Shown here: positions 1 to 8,876 of the stretch, piece after piece
Numbering within the stretch: the first letter of the stretch is position 1
How the letters are laid out: each line of letters starts with the position of its first letter
DNA from: Trichocoleus desertorum ATA4-8-CV12
Lineage (GTDB): Bacteria; Cyanobacteriota; Cyanobacteriia; FACHB-46
Reading direction: 5' to 3'
DNA length: 64,000 nt
Assembly: GCA_019358975.1 (NCBI GenBank)
Contig: JAHHIL010000001.1
Span: 434,001-498,000 of the forward strand
Made by a program: the position numbers and the translations under genes
Notes under the pieces: model-generated
What the model was told of the DNA's origin: nothing
What the model saw: only the letters and a program-made list of their open reading frames with translations
Database searches by the model: none

Positions 1-623
1 TCTTCGATGAAATCGAGAAAGCCCACCCCGACGTGTTCAATATGCTGTTGCAAATCTTGGAAGATGGTCGCCTGACCGATGCCAAGGGCCGCACAGTAGA
101 CTTCAAGAACACGCTGCTGATCATGACTTCCAACATCGGTTCCAAGGTGATTGAGAAGGGTGGTGGTGGTCTTGGCTTCGAGTTCTCTGCCGAGAGCCAA
201 GCTGATTCCCAATACAACCGCATCCGCTCTCTGGTCAACGAAGAACTGAAGCAGTACTTCCGCCCAGAGTTCCTCAACCGTCTCGACGAGATTATTGTCT
301 TCCGTCAACTGACGAAGGACGAGGTCAAGGAAATCGCCGACATCATGCTGAACGAGGTCTTCCGTCGTCTCGGCGAGCAAGGCATCACGCTGGAAGTCAC
401 TGAGCGGTTCAAGGATCGGTTAGTGGAAGAAGGCTACAACCCCAGCTATGGTGCCCGACCATTACGTCGAGCCATCATGCGGTTGTTGGAAGACAGCCTT
501 GCTGAGGAAATCCTCTCTGGCCGCGTCCAGGATGGCGACACTGCCATTATGGATGTGGATGAAGGTCAGGTGAAGGTGTTGAAAGGTGAAAAGCGCGAGT
601 TGTTGCCTCAAGCAGCTGAGTAA
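1..623 (+). CDS. clpC: ClpC AAA+ chaperone, C-terminal part (5' end outside window)
   Basis: Open from the left edge (reading frame starts at base 3) to a TAA at 621-623; only about the last 206 residues are present. The fragment opens with [13 protein letters not shown], the Walker B region of the second AAA+ domain of Clp/Hsp100 ATPases, followed by the sensor-1 stretch [10 protein letters not shown] and the arginine-finger region [13 protein letters not shown]. The sensor-2 motif GARPLRRAI lies near the C-terminus, inside the D2-small domain. ClpC unfolds substrates for the ClpP protease in the cytosol and is the main, essential Hsp100 of cyanobacteria and plastids. The C-terminus is short and lacks a long extension, as usual for ClpC rather than ClpB; the missing N-terminal and middle domains would be needed to rule out other Hsp100 members. 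A strong terminator follows, so this gene ends its transcription unit. Confidence 0.93.
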   Translation, partial: FDEIEKAHPDVFNMLLQILEDGRLTDAKGRTVDFKNTLLIMTSNIGSKVIEKGGGGLGFEFSAESQADSQYNRIRSLVNEELKQYFRPEFLNRLDEIIVFRQLTKDEVKEIADIMLNEVFRRLGEQGITLEVTERFKDRLVEEGYNPSYGARPLRRAIMRLLEDSLAEEILSGRVQDGDTAIMDVDEGQVKVLKGEKRELLPQAAE

Positions 624-655
624 CTTCTAGTTCCGAGAAATAATTAATAGTTAAG

Positions 656-687
656 CGGTAGAGCGTTAAATCCTCTACCGTTTTTTT
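656..687 (+). terminator. Rho-independent terminator of clpC
   Basis: Perfect 8-bp stem CGGTAGAG (656-663) / CTCTACCG (673-680) with a 9-nt loop, followed directly by seven T residues (681-687). It lies 33 bases after the clpC stop and 33 bases before the next start codon. Confidence 0.9.
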
Positions 688-719
688 GTTTTTGCTGAAG
701 GAAGAAGCAAGGAGGATCT

Positions 720-1616
720 GTGAAAGTTGCAATTATTGGCTGTGGATATGTCGGCATGGCAACCGCTCGATGCTGGCGACAAGCAGGTTGCACCGTTACC
801 GCTACCACAACTAGCGTGCCGCGCTTGTCAGAACTAGAAGCGATCGCAGACCATGCCGTTTTAGCCCAAGGCAATGATGAAACCTCACTAGCTGAGGCTT
901 TAGCGGATCAACAAGTCGTGTTGCTGAGTGTGGGGGCGCGTAGCCCTAGCAGTTACGAAGAAACCTATCTACAAACAGCCAAAACTTTAGTGAAGGTTCT
1001 AGCTCAAACACCGAGCGTGCAACAACTTATCTATACAGGCAGCTATGCGGTTTATGGTGACCAGCAGGGCAATTGGGTAGATGAAACCTCACCCGTTAAA
1101 CCTGCTAACCGCAACGGTGAAATTTTGGCCGAAACTGAACAAGTATTGCTGAATGCTCAGTTACAGCCGTTCTCACAGGAATCTGTTGCCCCTGAAAATT
1201 CTGGTTCCCCCCAAAATTGGGGGGCTAGGGGGGCGACAAGTGCTGTCAAGGTGTGTGTCTTGCGGTTGGGTGGCATCTATGGCCCAGGACGAGAACTCCA
1301 GCGAATTTTTGGGCGAGCTGCGGGCACCACAAGACCAGGAACAGGGGCAGAACCGAGTAACTGGATTCACCTGGATGACATTGTGGGCGCGATCGCTTTT
1401 GCCCAAGAGCACCAACTCCAGGGAATTTATAATCTGGTGCAAGAAGTGACGCTAACCAGTCGAGAACTGATTGAGCAGGTGTGTCAGCGCTACAACCTAG
1501 CCCCTGTGAATTGGGACGAATCGCAACCCAGTGCCCGCCCCTACAATGCCAAGGTATCTAACCAAAAACTGAAATCCGCCGGATATCAATTTATTTATCC
1601 AGAGCTGCAAGTGTAG
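720..1616 (+). CDS. NAD(P)-dependent epimerase/SDR-like protein
   Basis: 298 residues from a GTG at 720, chosen because a perfect AGGAGG Shine-Dalgarno lies at 710-715. The N-terminus KVAIIGCGYVGMATARCW is a Rossmann dinucleotide-binding turn (GxGxxG). Later LIYTGSYAVYGD (about residues 101-112) and VLRLGGIYGPGRE (about 182-194) match the NAD-dependent epimerase/dehydratase family, and IHLDDIVGAI is its usual downstream motif. No substrate can be assigned. The protein contains an unusual segment at about residues 155-174, encoded by 1183-1242, built on the palindrome CCCCCCAAAATTGGGGGG (1207-1224). This looks like an intergenic repeat inserted without breaking the frame. The gene stands alone between the clpC terminator and the CIRCE element of groEL. 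Confidence 0.8.
   Translation: MKVAIIGCGYVGMATARCWRQAGCTVTATTTSVPRLSELEAIADHAVLAQGNDETSLAEALADQQVVLLSVGARSPSSYEETYLQTAKTLVKVLAQTPSVQQLIYTGSYAVYGDQQGNWVDETSPVKPANRNGEILAETEQVLLNAQLQPFSQESVAPENSGSPQNWGARGATSAVKVCVLRLGGIYGPGRELQRIFGRAAGTTRPGTGAEPSNWIHLDDIVGAIAFAQEHQLQGIYNLVQEVTLTSRELIEQVCQRYNLAPVNWDESQPSARPYNAKVSNQKLKSAGYQFIYPELQV
1207..1224. repeat. C6AA/TTG6 palindromic repeat inside a coding frame
   Basis: Arms CCCCCCAA and TTGGGGGG flank a 2-base centre, and a second G6 tract follows at 1228-1233. Palindromes of this C6/G6 type with an AT core are, from general knowledge, typical short dispersed intergenic repeats of cyanobacterial genomes. Here the element lies inside the epimerase-like gene. 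Confidence 0.7.
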
Positions 1617-1689
1617 CCCGCGAAGGTGGGCTTGGTATCTGTAACCTCAGGCTTCAGTCTGTAGGTTCATTGAGAAATGGTTGGTTTAA

Positions 1690-3462
<1,773 letters not shown>

Positions 3463-3517
3463 GCCTGCTGCCACAACCCTAATTTGAACCATCTGAACTA
3501 ATCCGAACTAATTGGAG

Positions 3518-3549
3518 AGCAGTAGCTATCACAAGCTGCTGCTTTTTTT
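3518..3549 (+). terminator. Rho-independent terminator of groEL
   Basis: 10-bp stem AGCAGTAGCT (3518-3527) / AGCTGCTGCT (3534-3543) with one G-T pair and a 6-base loop, running into seven T residues. It lies 55 bases after the groEL stop, upstream of the start chosen for corA. Confidence 0.85.
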
Positions 3550-3619
3550 AGCTTTAAAGAGTACTCAATCACTGTTGAATTGCTTAAGATGGCGGTGCGC
3601 GTCTTGCTCAAAACTTCCT

Positions 3620-4819
3620 ATGCCTAGCCAGTCGAGTCAGCCATTGCATGGTTTCAATCCTCAAACTCCTAAAAACACCCTCGACCTGTCTGAAGCAAGT
3701 GCTTTAGCAGACGAACCGTCCTATATTGACTACTTCTATGACCAGCCTGGCAGTATGCCAGGAACACTCAAAATTGAGGCCGATGCACCGCCTTCGGTGA
3801 TTATTTTGATCGACTACAGCGAAACCAAGGCCACAAAGGTAGAGCTTGAAACGCCGGAAAGCTGTGAAGCCTACTTAGATACTGAATCGGTGTCTTGGGT
3901 AGATGTGAAAGGACTGGGAAGTGAGGATATCTTAAAGCGGTTAGGCCAGGTATTTAATCTGCATCCGCTCGTCCTAGAAGATATTGTGAATGTGCCGCAG
4001 CGCCCCAAAGTTGAAGAGTACGAAGACCAACTGTTGATTGTGGCTCGGATGGTAACGCTGCAAGCAAACAAGCAAAGCTTTGTCAGTGAGCAGGTGAGCT
4101 TTATCTTAGGAAAGCATTATCTGCTGACTGTACAAGAGGAACCAGAGCATGACTCCTTCGGGCCAGTCCGGGAGCGGATTCGTTGCAATAAAGGAAGTAT
4201 TCGTAAGCAAAAGTCTGACTACCTCACTTATGCCCTGCTTGACTCGATTATTGATGGATTCTTCCCCGTTTTAGAAGCCTATGGAGAACGAATTGAGGAA
4301 TTAGAAGACGAAGTTGTTTCTAACCCTACGCGACAGACCCTGGAGAAAATTCATGGTATCAAGCGAGAACTGCTGACCTTGCGCCGCTCCATTTGGCCTC
4401 AACGAGATGCCGTCAACATGTTGATTCGTGATGGTAGTGATCTCATTAGCCAGGATGTGCAGATTTACTTACGGGACTGCTATGACCATACAGTTCAGGT
4501 ACTGGACATGGTAGAAACCTATCGAGAACTAGCCTCTAGCTTGATGGATGTCTATCTGTCCTCGGTCAGCAACCGCATGAACGAAATCATGAAAACCCTC
4601 ACTGTGATTTCAGCCATTTTTATTCCCCTGACCTTTGTGGCTGGGATTTATGGCATGAATTTCAACACAGAGAGATCACCTTGGAATATGCCTGAATTGA
4701 ATTGGTATTGGGGGTATCCGCTTTGTTTAGCTTTAATGGTTGCGATTACAGCGGGCCTTTGTACCTTTTTCTGGAAAAGAGGCTGGTTCGAAAATATTTC
4801 TACGCTTAAAGATGATTAA
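3620..4819 (+). CDS. corA: CorA-family magnesium/cobalt transporter
   Basis: 399 residues from the ATG at 3620. The frame is open back to 3512, but that part contains the groEL terminator, so 3620 is preferred. The large N-terminal cytoplasmic part has the CorA fold signatures (HPLVLEDI, about residues 114-121, and RPKVEEYEDQLLIVARM). It ends in a long helix and two C-terminal membrane segments, the first followed by the diagnostic selectivity loop AGIYGMNF (Gly-Met-Asn). CorA proteins form pentameric channels in the plasma membrane that bring Mg2+ into the cell; some members export other divalent ions, so substrate is not certain. The next gene starts 3 bases after the stop, so both are probably translated together. 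Confidence 0.93.
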   Translation: MPSQSSQPLHGFNPQTPKNTLDLSEASALADEPSYIDYFYDQPGSMPGTLKIEADAPPSVIILIDYSETKATKVELETPESCEAYLDTESVSWVDVKGLGSEDILKRLGQVFNLHPLVLEDIVNVPQRPKVEEYEDQLLIVARMVTLQANKQSFVSEQVSFILGKHYLLTVQEEPEHDSFGPVRERIRCNKGSIRKQKSDYLTYALLDSIIDGFFPVLEAYGERIEELEDEVVSNPTRQTLEKIHGIKRELLTLRRSIWPQRDAVNMLIRDGSDLISQDVQIYLRDCYDHTVQVLDMVETYRELASSLMDVYLSSVSNRMNEIMKTLTVISAIFIPLTFVAGIYGMNFNTERSPWNMPELNWYWGYPLCLALMVAITAGLCTFFWKRGWFENISTLKDD

Positions 4820-4822
4820 GCA

Positions 4823-5464
4823 ATGAATCAGTTTGATCTGCTGATTTTGGCGATTTATATCATTTGTGTCACCTATGTGATCAACGAGGCGATCAAATCG
4901 CTGGATGCCCGATTCACCGTGCGATTTGAGTCAGATGATTTGAAGCAGCAACTGCAAGACCAAAATTTACAAGACACTATCGGGGTTGGTTTTGGCTTGG
5001 CTTCGCGTTATACCAAGCCAGATGAACTGCAAAAGCTGCCTATCATCATTAGTAATCGTTCTAGCCGCTACTCTATTTATGTGGATTGGGACCATAGCTC
5101 CTTCACAGACTTTGGTGGGCGATCGCGACGGGTGATCCGGTTGATGCCAGGATTAACGACTGATTTATTTCAGCCCCAAGTCTTTAGCGTCATTGCTCCA
5201 GGTAAGACGCTCCAAGAAGCCGTGACCGCAGAAGATGCTCTGAAGCGAGAATCAGATGCCGTAAAAATTGGTGGCCCTTTAGTGAATCTAGGAAGTTTAA
5301 AGACTGCCGCTGATAAAAAAGAATTTTCCTTGAGATTAGTCCTCCGAGTGTTTGATCCCGTTGGCGGTGGTGGGGGCGATCGCTTTCATTCGCTGTCGTG
5401 TAAATTCGCCGCTAGACGGTTGCCCTGGACAGATGCCCTCCCTTGGAAGCACCTGAAAACATGA
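4823..5464 (+). CDS. Conserved hypothetical single-pass membrane protein
   Basis: 213 residues, starting 3 bases after the corA stop. The first about 22 residues (LLILAIYIICVTYVINEAI) form one membrane helix, after which a soluble domain of about 190 residues follows. That domain has many beta-type hydrophobic alternations (LPIIISNRSSRYSIYVDWD, SLRLVLRVFD). I do not recognise a characterised family. Tight linkage to corA suggests a joint transcript and possibly a role at the membrane near the transporter, but that is inference from position only. A Gly-rich stretch (GGGGGD) is encoded over a HIP1-like GCGATCGC site near the 3' end, as is common for low-constraint loops in cyanobacterial proteins. 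Confidence 0.7.
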   Translation: MNQFDLLILAIYIICVTYVINEAIKSLDARFTVRFESDDLKQQLQDQNLQDTIGVGFGLASRYTKPDELQKLPIIISNRSSRYSIYVDWDHSSFTDFGGRSRRVIRLMPGLTTDLFQPQVFSVIAPGKTLQEAVTAEDALKRESDAVKIGGPLVNLGSLKTAADKKEFSLRLVLRVFDPVGGGGGDRFHSLSCKFAARRLPWTDALPWKHLKT

Positions 5465-5520
5465 CCCGAAAACAGGAAGATGGTTTTGCTGGCTCCGCTG
5501 GTTGGTAAACTGAATTGTAC

Positions 5521-5978
5521 GGAAGAGTTGGTGTAGGTGGTTGCGGACTTGGTGGGCCTGAGAGATCAGGCCAGCGTGCTAAGGCATCACGCTTAAAGCC
5601 AGTCTGAGGAAAGTCCGGGCTCCCCAAAGACCAGACTTGCTGGGTAACGCCCAGTGCGGGCGACCGTGAGGAAAGTGCCACAGAAACATACCGCCAATGG
5701 AGATCTATTTATTTTTGGTGGACTTGTTCACCAAAAATAAAAGAAATCACAGGTAAGGGTGCAAGGGTGCGGTAAGAGCGCACCAGCAGCATCGAGAGGT
5801 GCTGGCTCGGTAAACCCCGGTTGGGAGCAAGGTCGCGGGAACAAGGGTTGGTCTTTTTCCAGTTCCCAATGCAAATACCGCTTGAGGCGTTTGGTAACAA
5901 ACGTCCCAGATAGATAACCGCCTTCTGAGGTGCATGGCGCTGAGGAAAACAGAACCCGGCTTATGTCCAACTCTTCCG
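5521..5978 (+). ncRNA. rnpB: RNase P RNA (catalytic subunit), bacterial type A
   Basis: The conserved core is visible in order: GAGGAAAGTCCGGGCT (5606-5621), the ACAGAAACATACCGCC block (5681-5696), AGATAGATAACCGCC (5909-5923) and ACAGAACCCGGCTTATG (about 5950-5966). The outer P1 helix is formed by GGAAGAGTTGG at 5521-5531 and CCAACTCTTCC at 5967-5977, which sets the ends approximately. An AT-rich 11-bp hairpin (TATTTTTGGTG / CACCAAAAATA, about 5710-5740) occupies the variable P12-type region. The RNA cleaves the 5' leader of tRNA precursors together with the RnpA protein. Exact 5' and 3' ends are estimates within a few bases. All frames read through this stretch as protein are spurious. Confidence 0.96.
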
Positions 5979-6309
5979 CTTCTTAAAAGCTTGTCTGCTG
6001 GGCTTGTGATTGAGTTAAGGTGTATCGATTTCTGATGAAGCTTGTGTGTTTTGTGAAGTTGTGTAGCTTCCTCGCTATTAGAACGATTCAATCTCAAAGC
6101 CTTTGGCTTGGGAGTTTACGGATTTTTTAGATTTACCAAGCCATTGTGTAGATTACTAGAAGTCTGGGTTGCGTTGCTAGGCAAGGATTTATCTCTGCTC
6201 TACGATAAAGGCATTCTGGCTTAGGAATGTTTGCATGGACACATGGCTGTTCTCCCCATACGGACATGTGACCTATCAGCCCTAGTTTTAATGAGGTGGA
6301 TCAAAACCT
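5979..6309. other. Non-coding stretch between rnpB and a hypothetical gene
   Basis: 331 bases with no supportable gene on either strand. It must contain the rnpB 3' processing or termination region, but I see no clear stem followed by T residues. A GGTGG at 6295-6299 may serve as ribosome-binding site for the GTG at 6310. Confidence 0.5.
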
Positions 6310-6900
6310 GTGCCACACTGCAACCCCGTCCTCGCTGTGAGTGAACAAAAAAAATGTGGACTGATCCTCTGCAAAACTTATCATGCTGACTTCGCTGGGC
6401 CTGGTGCCGCTGTGGGTAGCCGAGATGAGCAAGGTTATAACGTTGTCATTGCAATTGGTTCACCCGAATTAATTCCGGTGGAAACCTTTGGGGAGCGCTA
6501 CAAAGCTTATGGACGGCGAATTCAATGGATGCGGTGGCTAGAAAGAATTACTAGCTATCCTGACCCAATTGTCAGAGTTGAGAAGCTGCTAGCTGGATTT
6601 GAAGCGTTTTTTAGCCGCCAAGTAGTCATTGAGTTACCCGATGAAGTATTGGCGCTATTAGTGGGAGTGCTGCCTCAAACAGTTAATGCAGTGCGACTAC
6701 AACAATATGGTTTGTGGTATGCCCATCATAAACAGCAAGCGTCTAGCTGGAAGCAGTTGCCCAAGCAAGCGCTCGTTTCGCGATCGCATCCTGAACTGGT
6801 TAGTCCTGTGACTAATTATTGTTTTTCTGACTCCACAAGCCCCTATTTGAGCGTTTACAATTTCAATCAGAGTATTCAACAGCTGCCTTGCTCTGCCTAA
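6310..6900 (+). CDS. Hypothetical protein upstream of rnc
   Basis: 196 residues from a GTG at 6310, the first start after an in-frame stop at 6292; GGTGGA at 6295-6300 is a reasonable ribosome-binding site. No signal peptide or membrane segment is evident. The middle part (about residues 78-145) looks helical and folded: PIVRVEKLLAGFEAFFSRQVVIELPDE can be read as helix then strand. The last about 40 residues are polar and Ser-rich. I do not recognise the family. Codon use and the HIP1-type CGATCGC at 6780 resemble the neighbours, so it is probably native. It may be co-transcribed with rnc, although two short hairpins lie in the 87-base gap. Confidence 0.6.
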   Translation: MPHCNPVLAVSEQKKCGLILCKTYHADFAGPGAAVGSRDEQGYNVVIAIGSPELIPVETFGERYKAYGRRIQWMRWLERITSYPDPIVRVEKLLAGFEAFFSRQVVIELPDEVLALLVGVLPQTVNAVRLQQYGLWYAHHKQQASSWKQLPKQALVSRSHPELVSPVTNYCFSDSTSPYLSVYNFNQSIQQLPCSA

Positions 6901-6953
6901 GGGGGTCTCACCCCTTTAGCCACATACTTAGATCACTCCCTGCAATTGGGAGT
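6899..6953 (+). promoter_or_regulatory. Two short hairpins in the leader of rnc
   Basis: AAGGGG (6899-6904) / CCCCTT (6911-6916) and ACTCCC (6935-6940) / GGGAGT (6948-6953). The first overlaps the stop codon of the upstream gene and could act as a weak terminator. Both lie within 90 bases of the rnc start. Function is unproven. Confidence 0.35.
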
Positions 6954-6987
6954 AGCAAGTGCGCTTCAGTAATTGATTGAGTTTGAA

Positions 6988-7719
6988 ATGACAACCTTGG
7001 GCTATCCTCATCGTCAGCAGCAGCTCCAAAGCCTTCTGCGAAAATTGGCTCTACCTGAAACAGCCCCTGTGCAGTGGTCACTGCTGGATTTAGCACTAAC
7101 GCATCCCACAATTTCAGCCGCTGCCAATTACGAACAACTGGAATTTGTCGGGGATGCCGTAGTTCGATTGGCGGCATCTGAACTTCTATTTGAAACCTAT
7201 CCTGACTGTCCTGTAGGCGAGTTTGCGGCAATTCGGTCGATGCTGGTGAGCGATCGCTCTCTGGCCCGCATTGCCCAATCCTACGGGCTAGAACGGTATC
7301 TTTTGGTGGCGGGTAGTGCTATGGGAGACAAGGCTGGGGAGGAATCTCGCTTAGCGGAGGCACTGGAAGCCTTGGTTGGCGCTCTCTACTTGAGTACTCA
7401 TACTCTGGCCCTAGTTCGCCCGTGGCTCGACTCTCACTTCAAGGAATTCGCGATCGAGATTCGGACTGATCCGGCGCGTCAAAATTACAAAGCAGCTTTG
7501 CAGGAATGGACGCAAGCTCAGCATAAAAGTCTACCAACTTATCGCACGCAAGAGGTTGGCTGGACGCATGGCGATCCCCATCGCTTTACGGCTGAAGTTT
7601 GGTTGCAAGGACAACTTCTGGGACAAGGAATGGGTCGTTCTATTAAAGCTGCGGAACAAGCCGCCGCACAGGTAGCGTTTTTGCAGCTAACGCAGCCTGC
7701 CTCTGTTCAAGAGGATTAA
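6988..7719 (+). CDS. rnc: Ribonuclease III
   Basis: 243 residues from the ATG at 6988 (a TTG five codons earlier is possible). The catalytic domain carries the family signature YEQLEFVGDAVV with Glu49, Glu52 and Asp56. The second acidic cluster is SRLAEALEALVGALYL (Glu124, Glu127). In Escherichia coli RNase III the first of those is Asp114, so this protein has a conservative Asp-to-Glu change at a metal-binding position. A double-stranded-RNA-binding domain follows (about residues 162-236: QNYKAALQEWTQ to AAEQAAAQVAF). The enzyme cuts double-stranded RNA in rRNA processing and mRNA turnover, as a homodimer in the cytosol. Cyanobacteria often carry more than one RNase III-type gene, so this may be one of several. 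Confidence 0.93.
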   Translation: MTTLGYPHRQQQLQSLLRKLALPETAPVQWSLLDLALTHPTISAAANYEQLEFVGDAVVRLAASELLFETYPDCPVGEFAAIRSMLVSDRSLARIAQSYGLERYLLVAGSAMGDKAGEESRLAEALEALVGALYLSTHTLALVRPWLDSHFKEFAIEIRTDPARQNYKAALQEWTQAQHKSLPTYRTQEVGWTHGDPHRFTAEVWLQGQLLGQGMGRSIKAAEQAAAQVAFLQLTQPASVQED

Positions 7720-7760
7720 GTCGCGTTTGAACGCTGGGCTAACGAAAAAGGATTATTGGA

Positions 7761-8834
7761 ATGACAAATCAGATCGGAATTGCTGTCATAGGGGCTGGAC
7801 GTTGGGGCGTGCATCTGGTGCGGAATTTCTTGGAGCATCCCCAGGCTCGCTTGGTGGCTGTGATCGATCCTGACCCAGAACGCTTGGCTAGCTTAAAGCA
7901 ACGGTTTGATTTCGACGAGCAAGTGATCTTGGCTACTGACTGGTCTGCTCTGCCTCCGCCACCCGTAATTGAGGCGTTAGCGATCGCGACTCCTGCGACC
8001 ACCCATTATTCACTGATTACGACTGCTCTAAAGCAGGGCTACCATGTCTTAGCAGAGAAACCCCTAACTCTAGCCGTTGCTGAATCGCAAGAACTCTGTC
8101 GCTTAGCTGCCGCCCAACAACGGCAGTTGGTTGTTGACCATACCTACTTATTTCATCCGGCGGTGCAACGGGGTCGAGCAGTTGTGCAATCGGGTGAATT
8201 GGGTGGATTGAGGTACGGTTATGCAGCTCGCACTCATCTTGGACCTGTGCGCCCCGATGTCGATGCCCTTTGGGATTTAGCCATCCATGACATTGCCATC
8301 TTTAATTCCTGGCTGGGAGAAACCCCCGCTCAAGTCCAGACGCAAGGTAAAATCTGGCTGCAAACGCGATCGCCCGATCACCATTACTTTCCGCAAGGCT
8401 TGGCAGATTTAGTCTGGGTAACATTGCTCTACCCAAGTGGGTTTCAGGCTGTAGTACATTTATGTTGGCTGAATCCAGATAAGCAGCGACGGCTGGGTGT
8501 GGTGGGCACTCAAGGGACTTTAGTCTTTGATGAATTATCGCCTGAGGCTTCCCTGACGATTCAACATGGGCAACTGCAACCTACTGCCAATAGCCAATCG
8601 AACGAAGCAACGGCTGAGCCAATCTATTACACACCGATAGAGCAGCGTCATGAAGTGCTAAGCCTAGAACCTGGTGAACCTTTACAACAAGTTTGCACTC
8701 ATTTTCTACACTGCGTACGCGACAACACCCCTTCACCCATTTCGTCGGGCCGCGTGGGGACTGAATTGGTACGGGTGCTGAATGCTCTAACTGAGTCTCT
8801 CAATCAGTCAGGCCAACCGATTAACTTATCCTGA
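7761..8834 (+). CDS. Gfo/Idh/MocA-family oxidoreductase
   Basis: 357 residues starting 41 bases after rnc. The N-terminal Rossmann domain begins IGIAVIGAGRWGVHLVRNF (GxGxxG); HYSLITTALKQGYHVLAEKPLTL contains the EKP lysine motif that is the hallmark of the family, and DLAIHDIAIF supplies the usual active-site His in the C-terminal domain. Members oxidise or reduce sugar-like substrates with NAD(P). The nearest functional analogues with this layout are sugar 3-dehydrogenases, but the substrate cannot be fixed. The C-terminal domain has a variable loop near residues 275-290. Its convergent neighbour is a histidine kinase on the other strand, 42 bases away. Confidence 0.85.
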   Translation: MTNQIGIAVIGAGRWGVHLVRNFLEHPQARLVAVIDPDPERLASLKQRFDFDEQVILATDWSALPPPPVIEALAIATPATTHYSLITTALKQGYHVLAEKPLTLAVAESQELCRLAAAQQRQLVVDHTYLFHPAVQRGRAVVQSGELGGLRYGYAARTHLGPVRPDVDALWDLAIHDIAIFNSWLGETPAQVQTQGKIWLQTRSPDHHYFPQGLADLVWVTLLYPSGFQAVVHLCWLNPDKQRRLGVVGTQGTLVFDELSPEASLTIQHGQLQPTANSQSNEATAEPIYYTPIEQRHEVLSLEPGEPLQQVCTHFLHCVRDNTPSPISSGRVGTELVRVLNALTESLNQSGQPINLS

Positions 8835-8876
8835 CGCTTTTCTTCCTAATCTCACAAGTTCCCAAGATTACAAGCG

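Noticed and set aside
3512-3619. Upstream extension of corA
   Set aside because: It contains the groEL terminator stem and T-run, and the extra residues do not resemble CorA.
5412-6097. Several minus-strand frames over the RNase P RNA
   Set aside because: Shadows of a structured RNA with all conserved RNase P blocks on the plus strand.
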